Positions 38,174 through 49,109 of a stretch of 64,000 bases of DNA are shown here, one piece after another (position 1 is the stretch's first letter; every line of letters begins with the position of its first letter). The translations under genes were made by a program, and so were the position numbers. Origin of the DNA: Ceratothoa steindachneri (Eukaryota > Arthropoda > Malacostraca > Isopoda > Cymothoidae); assembly GCA_963969495.1 (NCBI GenBank), contig OZ018321.1:192790204-192854203 (forward strand). Direction: 5' to 3'. The notes under the pieces were generated by a model that did not search any database, was not told the origin of the DNA, and saw only the letters and a program-made list of their open reading frames with translations.

Positions 38174-40950
38174 TCAATTGTTTGGCGTCCCTAAACGGCC
38201 ACTTTTCAAGACTTTGTCTAGTCTTGACTTGAACTGGTCAACAGATTCACTGTTGACAACTTCCACTGGAAGTGCGTTCCACATACCGCAGATACTGTAA
38301 GTGAAAAAAATTCCACACAGATTGCGGTTGTAACGCTTCAGTTCAAGTTTGAAGCCGTGATTGCGCGTTCTGTTCTTACTCAGTGTGAAAATATCCCGGT
38401 AGTCAACATTGTCGAACCCTCGAAGTATTTTGAAAACTTCGATGAGCTGACCACGCAGTCTACGGGTTTCCAGCAAGAACAGATCTAATTCCCTTAGTCT
38501 ATCCTCATAACTTTTATGTCGGATAGAAAGAATCAGCTTGGTTGCCCTGGCTTGTACGCGTTCCAATCTCGCGATGTCCTTTCGCAATGAAGGACTCCAA
38601 AATTTTACGGCATACTCCAGGTGCGGTCGGACAAGTGAGTTGTACAGGCACAGTACAATCTCCTGGTTCCGATAACCAAACTGGCGCTTAATATAGCCTA
38701 GCATCCTTTGGGCCTTTTTCTTCGCCTCAATGCACTGTTTCGAGAACTAGAGGTCACTAGTGATTGTTACACCCAAGTCCTTCTCAGTGTCAGTGGATTC
38801 AATATAAGTGCCCTTAAGGATATACTGAGATTGGGGGTTTCTGTGGCCGATATGCATCACTTTGCATTTCCCCACGTTAAAAGGCATTTGCCACGTGCCC
38901 GACCACTCACCAATCTTCCCAAGATCTTCCTGCAGGCGGGCAGTATTTCCATCCTTTGCAACGTTCATACCAAGCTTGGTATCGTAGGCAAATTTGGAAA
39001 TCTTGGCAACCATGTCACCGTCCATGTCGTTGACGTAGATGCTGAATAGTAGTGGTCCCAGGACAGAACCTTGAGGCACCCCGCTAGTAACGGGCACCCA
39101 CTCAGAAGACTGTCCATTCACCACCACCCGTTGCCGTCTGCAACTTAGCCAGTTCTCGATCCAGCCGGCTCCCTTGTCGTCTATGCCAAGCGCTCGCACT
39201 TTCCGGAGAAAGCGGCGGTGTGGTACCTTATCAAAGGCTTTCTGAAAGTCTAGGTAGACCACATCCACCGCCTTGTCCCGATCGTGCTCACTGAAAACGA
39301 AGTGGAAGAATTCCACAAGGTTCTTCAGGCATGACCGTTGCCTTCGGAAGCCGTGCTGGGAACTCCTCAGTAGCAGGTTTGACTCTAAATACGACATCAC
39401 TTTGTCCACCATGATGCTTTCCATGAGTTTACCGACTATCGAAGTCAGACTGATAGGTCGGTAGTTCGACGGTTGGTTACGGTCTCCTTTCTTGAAGATA
39501 GGAGTCACCTCCGCATCACGCCAGTCTCTAGGAACGCATCCGGTCCGGATTGACATGTTAAAGATAGCGCACAGATGTCGTGATACTTCATCGCACACTT
39601 CCTTCAACACTTTAGGTAGAAACCCGTCCGGTCCAGGGGACTTATTCGTCTTTAGGTCAGCGATCTTTTTCTTTATTTCTCCTTCGGTGAAGTCCATTGC
39701 CTCCAGCTTTTCCCCCGAGTAGGAATCCGTTGGCTGGGGAATGGGACCACACTCTTCAGTAAACACTGAAGAGAAGTAGTCGTTTAGGAGGTTGGCATTT
39801 TCTGCATCTGAATGCTTTAATGTCCCCTCCTCATTCCTCAAAGGGCCAATCGTTCGACGGATTGGTTTACGGCTGTTCACATATCCAAAAAACTCCTTGG
39901 GATTCTCTTTACAGAGTCTCGCCACTCGGAGTTCCTCAGACCGCTTAGCCGCCCTTATGCTGGACTTCACTCTCCTGGCTAGCCTCCGGTATTCGTCAAA
40001 GTCACCCGAGATCTTCGATTGCCGGTACACATTTCTCTTCTCCCTAAGCAGTTGCCCGATTTCTCGATTAGACCACTTTGGTTGAACAGAAGACCGACGG
40101 GGGCATTTGAGAGGGATAAAACGCGACTGAAGACTAATGAATGTGGTTTTGAAACTGTTCCAAGAGTCTTCAACAGCATCGCACTCCTCTAGCCTTGCGT
40201 CAGTCAGTCCCGCGCGTAGACCTGCAAAGTCTGCTCTTCTTAAATCGAGTTTCCTTGATTTACTAATTGCAGGCTCTGCCCTGGGGACTTTGACTACAAA
40301 TCTAATTAGTCGGTGGTCACTGCCACCGAGCTCTTCGCCAACAGAGAGGTCCTCAACGATGTCATCCTCAGAGGTGAAAACCAAGTCGAGGATATTGTCT
40401 CCTCTCGTTGGCTCTCTCACCCATTGAGTGAGGAACTCGTTGTTCGTGAACTCCAGGAGTAGTGCGTTCTCGCCACAGGGTTCTCTGGTTTCCCAGTCAA
40501 CTTGGCTGTTGAAATCACCCATGACGATACACACTCTGTCTTCGACAAGTTCTCCTAGTAGCTGGTACAGATCTCTGTCCTTTTCAACGAGTTGGGCAGG
40601 AGGTCTATAAAGCACCAGGGTCCTGTATTTGGCAGGCCCTATCTCTAGGTCAACACCTAGTAGTTCATGGTCGGATACGATGTTGCAATCCCTTGAGTTG
40701 AGAGTATCCTTGACATACAACATCACACCGCCACCCTCCCTGTCTGGCCTATCTTTCAAGAAGAGCTGGTAACCGGGAATCGTGAATTCGCCTTCAAAGT
40801 CTCGGTTTGGGGTTTTTATCCACGATTCTGGTATGGCTACCATTTCGGGTTCTTCCGTCGCTACGAGGCCACGGAGCTCAGGAAACTTGTTCCTGATTGA
40901 CCTCGCATTGAACAGAAGAACTTTCAGGGAGTCCCCGACTGTAGGACTCC
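38174..40950 (-). pseudogene. CR1-like ORF2: endonuclease plus reverse transcriptase
   Basis: Nicks target DNA and reverse transcribes the element RNA in active copies. On the minus strand the frame is open from about 40950; ATG at 40843. The apurinic-type endonuclease spans roughly the first 220 residues (SWIKT, IVMGDFNSQVDW, GGSDHRLIRF). The reverse transcriptase follows with TPIFKKGDR, NYRPISLTS, VVYLDFQKAFDKVPH, SGVPQGSVLGPLLF and the catalytic box read FAYDTKL, where the codon TAC at 38984-38986 replaces the Asp present in copy 2. One nonsense codon (TAG, 38747-38749) replaces the Lys codon seen in copy 2; the frame then continues to 38174. With only these two lesions, ORF2 is recent relative to the Maverick. 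Confidence 0.92.
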
Positions 40951-41355
40951 CTACGCTCTTCCATTTCCCGGCTTGTTTGTTGGCGAGGCACCCCTTTTTG
41001 CGACCTCTGAGAAGGTTGTTCCTGGAGTGACACGGGCATACTGGCGTACGTCCGCCCTCACTCTGGGCCGGATACTCCTTTCGGTCCTCTCTACGACATC
41101 CTGGATCATGTTCGACAGAAAGGCCTTTCCTTTAAAGGAAAGATTTACCCCATCCCTTTGGTAGAGATCATTTCTACCATAAAAGGTGCGGTACGGGTCC
41201 ACAAAAAAGACCCCCTCTGCCGTACACAAGTCTGCCAGGCGCCGGTTTAAAGACACATTCATCGAGTGAGCGGTCCGTGTTGGACCTCTCCTCAGGAGCA
41301 TCCCGACTACCACGCGCTTGCGGGTTTTCAGCCCACAGTCGTCCACGGCACCCAT
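40951..41355 (-). pseudogene. CR1-like ORF1 C-terminal esterase domain (truncated)
   Basis: Minus-strand frame containing RRLADLCTAEGVFFVDP and LYQRDGVNLSFKGKAFL. The second is the SGNH-hydrolase signature block found in CR1-group ORF1 proteins, where the His after DGV is catalytic; here it is Asn (codon at 41143-41145), while copy 2 keeps His. The N-terminal part is missing because the insertion is 5'-truncated at about 41392. It ends just upstream of the ORF2 frame, as expected in a bicistronic LINE. Confidence 0.8.
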
Positions 41356-41469
41356 GACCGTGTGGAGGATTTTATCTGTAGGGCCTACGTCTAAAGAAAA
41401 ATATATTAAATCAGCGTGGATGATCGTTTATACTAATATTATTCTCTGTTCTAACACCTCTTCTCTCCA

Positions 41470-42223
41470 ACCTTCTAAGATGAAAAAAAATTATTGTTTA
41501 TCCCGGAAAAGAGAGAGTGCTGCCCTCAAACTTAATACCATCTCAAGAAAGACTTTTATCTTTGGAAAGAGAATTGACTACTATACTCAATAATTAACAC
41601 ATACCACCAGATAAACGTATTATATTTTACCAGAACACGTTGGAACATTATTGAAAACAGTGTGATAAGGTTGTAAACTCACCTCCCGCTAATGTTAACC
41701 AGAATGATAGGGATCAAATAAACGAATATGCAGATAAAGTACTAGGAACACTGGAGCCTAGTGTTCATGAAAGGAGTAGATTAATTTATCAGACATTAAA
41801 ATATACAGAAGGATTCAGTTGGAATAATAATGGGGTGATTACAATTGACGGTAAAAGACTCGCACAATCTTACATTATCGACCTTCTTAATAATTTAACT
41901 AGAACGTGGAAAAGACCACCACCCGCTTCTGGAAAGAAGTAAGAGCAAAGTTAATATCTTCCAATTCCCCGAAATCTATTATAAAAAATTCGCAACGCCG
42001 GAAAGAATTCGAAAATATTACTCACGCATTAACTTCTTCCACTTCAACCTCAAAGGTTTGCGCAAACACACTTCATATTTCTCACTATCGCCCGCAACAC
42101 AAAATAGGGAACTGGTTGAATTATTAATCAATCTCACTGGTGAAAATGAAAACTATACGGTCCAATCAAATAATTGTAAAAGGCTAAGTGTCATCTCCAC
42201 TGTTATGTTAATACAAGAATAAA
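41470..42223 (+). pseudogene. Conserved Maverick ORF of unknown function, degenerate
   Basis: Fragments on the plus strand in several frames: SQERLLSLEREL with HIPPDKRIILYQNTLEHY (about 41495-41650), then an open stretch 41683-41940 with NEYADKVLGTLEP, FSWNNNGVITIDGKRL and YIIDLLNNLTR, then a frameshifted end to about 42223. The slot between the ATPase region and the integrase and the two-part pattern (a Leu-rich helical start, then a compact domain with W-N-N-G and DLLN) fit a widely conserved Maverick protein of roughly 200 residues whose role is not established. The identification is by resemblance and position; homology search would be needed to name it. Confidence 0.5.
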
Positions 42224-42379
42224 CTTAAAATTCAAACCGCGTCAGGTCAGAGAAACCCTATCCTAATGGCTTTTGTCCCACTGTCTGGACAAATTCACAC
42301 GAATACTTACGCGTAAGAAGCTATGTTTCGATTTCAGGTGAAGCAAATTATACAACAAGAATATAAAATTAATATATTC

Positions 42380-42930
42380 AGCCTTTTGAAGATTACTAGA
42401 ACAATAAACCATTCGTTACAGAGGATGAGTTTTGGCTTGTGTTTGCTGCAATACACAGGTTAAAACAGGAAATTTTCCCTATGTTGATCGTTTGGTGAAG
42501 GACTACGGTGTAAAGCAGTTAAAGTGTGTAGTGGAGGCCAACCCTAACAGTCTACATATTTCCAAGTATTTATTTCGGTATTTACTGGAAAAGGGATGAA
42601 GAGTTCATTCCTACACGATTTAAAAATGCGCTGTACAATGAGTATGAAGTCAACACTTTTCTAAAAGTTGAAAACAAGTTCCATCAAAGTTTTCGTCAAA
42701 TGAGATGCTTACAGAATGCGGTTGATGCCTGTTATCTTACATTCAACGATGGACTTGATGAATGGCGAAACTTCAACCTACCATCACAGAAGTTGAGTAC
42801 ATATATAAAAAAAATCTCGTTTGATGAGTTCCACTGTTTTCTAAACAAGAGTGGAGCACTATCGAACTTGTGAAAGAATTTGTCCTCATGGATCTTTACG
42901 ACTAAGTTACCATTACGTGTAAAGAAAATT
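42380..42930 (+). pseudogene. Unrecognised Maverick ORF, degenerate
   Basis: Plus-strand frame pieces: TEDEFWLVFAAIHRLKQ (about 42415), YVDRLVKDYGVKQLKCVVEA (about 42482, shifted) and FIPTRFKNALYNEYEV through CYLTFNDGLDEWRNF to a stop near 42870. The pieces follow each other with single-base shifts, so this looks like one gene of about 160 residues. I recognise no domain. It may be lineage-specific cargo. Confidence 0.4.
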
Positions 42931-42949
42931 TAATAGAATATCTATTTAT

Positions 42950-44640
42950 CAACCAGTCTCACCATGAAAGTCCAGAGGGTGGAGGGTCACCAGCCTGCGT
43001 CATCAAGACTTGCAAGAAGAAAGTTTAAGTTTACCCAAGATAGAAATAATATTTTATCAGAGCACAATTCTTTAACAAATATGTTTATTCAAATACTGTA
43101 TCATTAAAAAAAACTTTCTGATATTAATTCAAAAAAATATAAGGTTGGATTAAAAATAAACATTGATCATTTTTACCCGTTACATATCGAATACCGATTT
43201 CCCAATTCGATTAATCCAGCTGTTTTGAATCAGAGAATCAGTAAATGTGTGTCTTAGAATAGGCTCCTGACGATATACCATATATAACTATTCGTTAAGG
43301 GAATTTTTTATATTTCGAGTGCGTGGTGATCTGATTGACCGAGGTTAGTTCAAAAAGGGAAGGGGGGGGGGGCTGGAGAGGCTTATTTATCTTCAATATG
43401 CTCAAGTGGAACGGTGCACAAGGATAAATAAAAGGCTACCATTAATAAAATAGAGTTTTATTAATTAAACTATCAACGACACACAAAAAAATGGTTACAT
43501 AAACGGGGAATGAAAGGGTCGTGGGAATATCTGACTATTCTGAGGATTAAGATTTGGAGAGATTTAAAAAGGTAAACAAACAAAAAATAAAGGGGAGGAG
43601 GAGGTTCCTAAACCATTTAAAGCACAGGGTTGCGTTGACAAAAGGTCAAAGGATTAAAGGTAATGCTCAGCTTACGTAATTACAAAGTTGTTGTGCAGAG
43701 GAAGACGATGCGAAGGAATCTTCGGTCCAACTGGCGATTTCCAGCAGAAGGCTTCTTCGGGGGGTTGTCCTTGACGAGGAGAAAGGACTGTCTTCGAGGA
43801 GTGAGAGCGAAGTGGGGCTCGGAAGTACGAGCGATCCTTGTGACAGCAAATCGGAAATGTTCTAGATGAACAATGGAGGTTATTGTTGAAACCAAGCGTT
43901 CTCTTGAAGAACGTTAAAAAGGGGGGAATTAAATTATCCGGACGTGATGTCTTGGGAACGAGAAACGTTTCTTGTCAAACGGGCTCAAAGAACAATAGCT
44001 GTTCTAACGTTGTTCTCTTTCTGAACAACAAGGGAGCCTTGTTGTCTTGGCGTCTCGAAGGGCACGAACCTTGGCACTCAAGGGATATTGTCCTCTTCAG
44101 GAAAATAAGGGGTTTCTCGGCAGAGTTCCTAGGTGCACAAGGGAGACCGGATCCGCTTGATGCCTCGCGAAGATAATCTGGATCTGCTTCAATTGGGAAA
44201 AGCTATGGTATAAAAAGCCGGAGCCATCTCCATGACGTAGGGGATAATTGAGTGGGTGACTTTGGGGTAATGTCCCGGTGGCGCCTGGGGAAATACCTTA
44301 TCTGCCTATAAGCCTAATTCAATCTGGCGAGATCGACGTATGGAGGCGAAACGGGGGAGTAAACCTCCTTGATTAAACATTGGCTATGATGGGCGAGAAC
44401 GCGCTTCTGCTTTCTCTCGCAGGATACACGTGGGTAAGCATGTGGGTAAGCATGGTTAACATATGATAGAGGCTGAATTAAAGCACCTCAGACCGTTCTA
44501 TCACAATGTGTACAAAGTAATAAGGTTGCGAATATCCATGAAATTCTAATTGAATTATGTATTTTAATCTAGATATAAAATAAAAGTGGATTTTAAGATA
44601 AGATTTCTTATCATTGTATAGTTATATAAGAGTGTAAGCT
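42950..44640. other. Unassigned insert-like region inside the Maverick
   Basis: 42950-43620 is AT-rich with no gene. 43640-44420 is noticeably more GC-rich than its surroundings, with a TATAAAAAG at about 44211 and short overlapping frames on both strands; none is recognised. It may be a foreign insertion (for example an LTR or non-autonomous element), but no terminal repeats were found. Confidence 0.4.
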
Positions 44641-44660
44641 AGTTAGTTATTTAGTTAGAA

Positions 44661-45670
44661 ATGAACCGTCGATTGTTACGCTTATATGCATCCCCGAGTC
44701 TACCAATATCTTTTGGTGGGGTAAATCGACTATATCAATCTGTAAAAAAGATCGCTAAAAGATCTGATATGGAAAGCTTTCTCTCAGGTTTGGATAGCTA
44801 TACCTTACACAAACCCGTTCGAAAAAGATTCAAGACCAAACACGTAAAAGCGCAAGTCTCTAACGAGATTTGGCAACTAGATTTAACTGTGATGCCTAAA
44901 TATGAAAGTTTTAATTATGGTGTACGATACATACTCTTTGTAATTGATTTATATTCTAGATATCTCTGGTTAATTCCTTTAAAGCAGAAGACGGACCAGG
45001 TAGTGTCAAATGCTGTAATAAATCTCATGGAAGAATCCGGATGGATTCCAGGTTATATATGTTCAGATGATGGAGGAGAGTTTAAAGGAAATAAGATGAA
45101 ACGTTTATTAAACGAATTTAATATCGGCATTTATCATGTTCACTCTCTAAACAAAGCTAGTCTTGTAAAGCGTGTACAAAAAACAATAAAAGAAAAAAAA
45201 ATCAGGTACTTTACTTTTAATAATACCTGGAAATACATCGACGGATTAGATGATTTTGCAAAGGCTTATAATAATTCTAGACATAGAATGATTGGGAACA
45301 CACCGTTCAAAGTTATATACGATGTTGCTATACCAAGGCAGAGAGCTGAAAGTAAAAAAGGAGGTTTCTATATAAGATCGGTGATTATGTTCGAATCTCA
45401 AGCGTTTGCAGTAAATTTTAAAAAAAGGGTACGAAATAGGCTGGAGTGAGGAAATCTACAAGATATATAAAATTTCAGATGTAATAGCCCTGTATTATAT
45501 TGAAGATTTAAATGGAGAACATATTGAAGGTGGGGTTTATGAAGAAGAACTAGAGAAAGTAAAATTTGACTCCCGTAAGAAATATTTAGTGGAGAGGATA
45601 GTTAAAGGGAAAGGGTATGGAAAAAAACAAGCTATATTTAGTAAAATGGCGAGGGTACCCATAATCGTTT
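44661..45670 (+). pseudogene. Maverick integrase (retroviral-type) with chromodomain, broken
   Basis: Inserts the element by DDE chemistry in active relatives. ATG at 44661. The core has the first Asp in WQLDLTVM (residue 74) and the second in SDDGGEF (residue 136). The third catalytic position, in the segment NKASLVKRVQKTIKEKK, is Lys at residue 170 where the family has Glu. The first frame ends at 45449. From about 45425 the C-terminal SH3-like part (YKISDVIALYYIEDLNGE, VYEEELEKV) follows in another frame, and a further one-base shift near 45640 exposes a chromodomain-type end VKWRGYP at about 45642-45662. So the gene has two frameshifts and a lost catalytic residue. It directly precedes the minor capsid gene. 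Confidence 0.93.
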
Positions 45671-45776
45671 AACTCATATATCTAGACATGTGATATCACT
45701 TCAAAATCTTGAGCAAATACATTTATAAAATTATATAAAGGTGGGAGATGAGGAAGGTTTTATATCAGTTGTGAAG

Positions 45777-46610
45777 ATGGAGCCAGAGAGTTTTTATGTC
45801 ACCCTTCCTTCTTCGTCCTCCCTGGATATTTACCCTCAAAATACCATGTCTGACTAGAGAATTGAGTTGCACAAATCCATAATAACAAACCACAGGCAGT
45901 ATAAAGTAGGTCTTTGTGAGTTTCAATTTACAGGGAATATCTATAATGTTACTAAGTCTACACACGCATTCACAGTCTATCGGAAAATGGTGGAAGTAAA
46001 CCACTATGCATCAAATACTATATTGGCAAGAGAAAAGGTAACAAAAATAAAAGAAATTGACCATGCTTATGATGAGATATGGATAGTCGCCGGATATTAC
46101 AAAAATGAAAAAGCACTCATAGAGAAAATGAATCTGAAAATGAAACAGAAATCATCATCTCAAGATTTAATGTTTCAATCTGACAGAAAGCAACGGAAAA
46201 TGCCTACTGATTATATGTTAATTTTCACTTCAGGTTCAGCACTCAATGTGAAAAGGAAAGAAAATCTATTAATTCAACTGTCAAAAGAATTTTCCATTAT
46301 AATGAAAAAATCTATCAGAGATGATATCTCAAAATTAAATCATTGTATAGCGTTCAATATAGATTTTATTGCTCTTATATCTCATCCGGGATCATGTTAC
46401 ATTTACTCTAACCTTGTATACTATCAGTTAGTAGGCGGGACACAGTCTAGGCTGATGAGAAGTATTCATCTTTCTATCAATGATGGTTCATTCAGTATAA
46501 CTTTTGATAAGCCACACTATCTGAATCTAAGCTCTGGGGAATTGAGATCAATTTATATTTATATAAGAACGGTTGAAGGGGAAATTTTCCACTCTTTGTT
46601 GGTTATTTGA
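45777..46610 (+). pseudogene. Maverick minor capsid (penton-like) protein
   Basis: Single jelly-roll protein expected at the capsid vertices. ATG at 45777 (MEPESFYVTLPSSSS...) is in frame with the long open part, interrupted by TAG at codon 27 (45855-45857); translation is then open to the natural stop at 46608. Recognisable blocks are YKVGLCEFQF, the loop GYYKNEKALIEKM, IYSNLVYYQLVGG and the C-terminal strand region SIYIYIRTVEGE. Length about 277 residues is close to the family norm. Apart from the nonsense codon it is the best-preserved structural gene here. Assignment rests on block pattern and its place between integrase and the small pVI-like gene. Confidence 0.85.
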
Positions 46611-46655
46611 TGATAAAACTACAAATTAGGAGTAAACATTGAACAATAATTAAAA

Positions 46656-47041
46656 ATGTTGAATGAACCACGCGTGTTTAAAGGGTTAAGAGCCCAGAAG
46701 GTTCATGGTATTGGATCTCTCTTCCCTTCCCATTCAGAAATGCAGCACCATATCTAAAGAGTGGTGCTCGTTATCTAGGAAAGAAGGCTATTCCAGCCGG
46801 TTTCGATACGGTTTAAGATATTGTACATGGGAAGAGTGCGAAGCAAGCTCTGAGAGATCAGCTGGAAAGGGTAAAAAATAATATCACTAAAGATACTAGA
46901 CAGTATAATAGAAAAAAGTTAAAATCTGAGAGGGATAATGAGAGGAAGTCAGAAAAAATAGGTGTAATAAATAAGCGAAAATGGATGAAAAAGAAGTTGA
47001 AAATAGATGATGAAGAGGATAGTGATATTTTTTACTCATAA
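46656..47041 (+). pseudogene. Small pVI-like Maverick protein
   Basis: ATG at 46656 begins MLNEPRVFKGLRAQKVHGIG; after a frameshift near 46725 the gene continues in another frame as FRNAAPYLKSGARYLGKKAIPAGFDTV, a stop at about 46818, KSAKQALRDQLERVK, and a highly basic tail ending DDEEDSDIFYS at 47041. A short amphipathic GSLF...LKSGARYLGKKA block followed by a Lys/Arg-rich tail is typical of the small virion protein encoded between the two capsid genes in Mavericks, often likened to adenovirus pVI. The function is inferred from that similarity. Confidence 0.65.
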
Positions 47042-47111
47042 AATAAACCATCAGACATTTTATAAATGTTCTCATAAAGATATCAACAGCTGTATATCTT
47101 ATACATGTAAA

Positions 47112-47957
47112 ATGAATGCTCGTTATCCAACAAGTGATATCTGTTCGAAGACAGAACTCGATTTGTTTACTGTTCCACCAACCTAAACCTCCATCGCTGA
47201 AAACAATTATCAGTCTTACTCTCCGCTTAGCAATAGCTCTTCCAACCTCACAACGGTTGAATATTATGTATCTGGTAACGGGAACTATTATGTAGACCCT
47301 AGTAAGATTTATCTTTATATTAAAAAAAGAATTGTGAAGTTAAACGGAAGCCAACTTTTAGATGACGAGAATGTTTTTCCTGAAAATAATATTCTTCACA
47401 CCTTGTTCAGTAATGTTGATATTTATTTAAATGAAAGATCTGTAAATTCGATTGGAAATAATTACCCCTATCGACAATATTTAGAGACCCTGTTGAACTA
47501 TACTGAAGAAGAAATATCTATTTTTCTTTTCGCTGCAGGATATTAACTAGTAAAAAAGTATTAAAAAGAAATATAGCAGATCTCAGAAAAAAACTAATTG
47601 ATGTATATGGAAAACTACACGCCGATTTCTTCTCGCAACATAAGCTGTTAATTGATCGAGTCTCAATGAAAATAAAGTTATCCAGAGCACCACATTCATT
47701 TACAGTATTTAGAAACCAGACCGGTTTAGAAGCTAAAGTAGAATTATTAGAGAGTTTTCTTTACATTAGAAAAGTCCATCTTTCAGCATCAGCTTATCTA
47801 GAGATGGAAAATAGGTTGCTTACATCAAACGCTAAGTACCCTATCGCACAAGTTCACATGCGAAATTTTACAATTGTGAGTGGAATATCAATGAGAAGTG
47901 TGGATAATATCTTCATGGGGCGAATACATACACGCATGGTTATAGGAATGTGTCGTG
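47112..47957 (+). pseudogene. Maverick major capsid protein, 5' part
   Basis: Double jelly-roll (hexon-like) protein that builds the capsid facets. ATG at 47112 (MNARYPTSDICSKTELDLF); TAA replaces codon 25 (47184-47186); then blocks YYVDPSKIYLYIKKRIVK, LHTLFSNVDIYLNERSV and YPYRQYLETLLNY. A frameshift follows near 47545, then KLHADFFSQHKLLIDRVSMK and, in the frame 47666-48013, YPIAQVHMRNFTIVSG and GRIHTRMVIGM, after which homology is lost at about 47957. The rest of the gene resumes at about 52975 on the other side of a 5-kb interruption. Identification is strong because the ordered blocks match the family along the whole length. Confidence 0.9.
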
Positions 47958-48079
47958 GTATGACATTATATTACATCAATACCATATTATATCTATGGGG
48001 GAGGGACCAATAACTTGAAGGCGAACCCCAAAGGGACGGAACACCACTATTTTAGACGGGCTGAGTAGTGGGAAAGAGT
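47958..48079. other. Insert-derived spacer inside the capsid gene
   Basis: No capsid homology. Together with 51480-52970 it may be the outer part of an element into which LINE copy 2 inserted. Confidence 0.4.
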
Positions 48080-48187
48080 GTAACAACAACAAGGAGTAAC
48101 AACAAGGAAAGAAGGTACCCTAGGAGACCTTACGTTCCATGCAAGGAAGGTACCTTTGGACTAGCAATCGAGCGGGCACCTGGCTGC

Positions 48188-49093
48188 TCAATTGTTTTGC
48201 GTCCCTAAACGGCCACTTTTCAAGACCTTGTCTAGTCTCGACTTGAACTGGTCAACAGATTCACTGTTGACAACTTCCACTAGAAGTGCGTTCCACATAC
48301 CGCAGATACTGTAAGTGAAAAAATTTCCACACAGATTGCGGTTGTAACGCTTCAGTTCAAGTTTGTAGCCGTGATTGCGCGTTCTGTTCTCACTCGGTGT
48401 GAAAATATCCCGGTAGTCAACATTGTCGAACCCTTGAAGTATTTTGAAAACTTCGATGAGCTGACCACGCAGTCTACGGGTTTCCAGCGAGAACAGGTCT
48501 AATTCCCTTAGTCTATCCTCATAACTTTTATGTCGGATAGAGGTTATCAGCTTGGTTGCCCTGGCTTGTACGCGTTTCAATCTCGCGATGTCCTTTCGCA
48601 ATGAAGGACTCCAAAATTGTAAGGCATACTCCAGGTGCGTTCGGACAAGTGAGTTGTACAGGCACAGTACAATCTCCTGGTTCCGATAACCAAACTGGCG
48701 CTTAATATAGCCTAGCATCATTTGGGCCTTTTTCTTCGCCTCAATGCACTGTTTCGAGAACTTGAGGTCACTAGTGATTGTTACACCCAAGTCTTTCTCA
48801 GTGTCAGTGGATTCAATATCAGTGCCCTTAAGGATATATTGAGATTGGAGGTTTCTGTGGCCGATATGCATCACTTTGCATTTTCCCACGTTAAAAGGCA
48901 TTTGCCACGTGCCCGACCACTCCCCAATCTTCCCAAGATCTTTCTGCAGGCGGGCAGTATTTCCATCCTTTGCAACGTTCATACCAAGCTTGGTATCGTC
49001 GGCAAATTTGGAAATCTTAGCACCCATGTTACCGTCCATGTCGTTGACGTAGATGCTGAATAGTAGTGGTCCCAGGACAAAACCTTGTGGCAC
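48188..49093 (-). pseudogene. CR1-like ORF2 C-terminal part (copy 2)
   Basis: Open for 301 codons on the minus strand, from LGPLLFSIYVND through an intact catalytic box FADDTKL (Asp codon at 48998-49000) to the ORF2 C-terminus. It keeps the Asp and Lys codons lost in copy 1. Upstream reverse-transcriptase motifs are absent because of the internal deletion. Confidence 0.9.
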
Positions 49094-49109
49094 CCCGGTA
49101 CACAGTTCT

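Larger units (their letters stand above)
38063..41392 (-). mobile_element. CR1-like LINE copy 1, 5'-truncated
   Basis: Non-LTR retrotransposon inserted in the Maverick. The 3' end is at 38063 (minus strand) and consists of a short repeat built from GTTGTTACTCCTT rather than poly(A), shared exactly with copy 2 at 48080; non-poly(A) repeat tails are usual in the CR1/L2 group. The 5' end is truncated inside ORF1 at about 41392, where homology to copy 2 stops. It contains the ORF1 esterase region and a nearly intact ORF2. No clear target duplication is visible. Confidence 0.88.

Noticed and set aside
40137..41593. Plus-strand ORFs opposite the LINE copies
   Set aside because: They are antisense shadows of LINE ORF2 and ORF1; the same shadows appear opposite copy 2.
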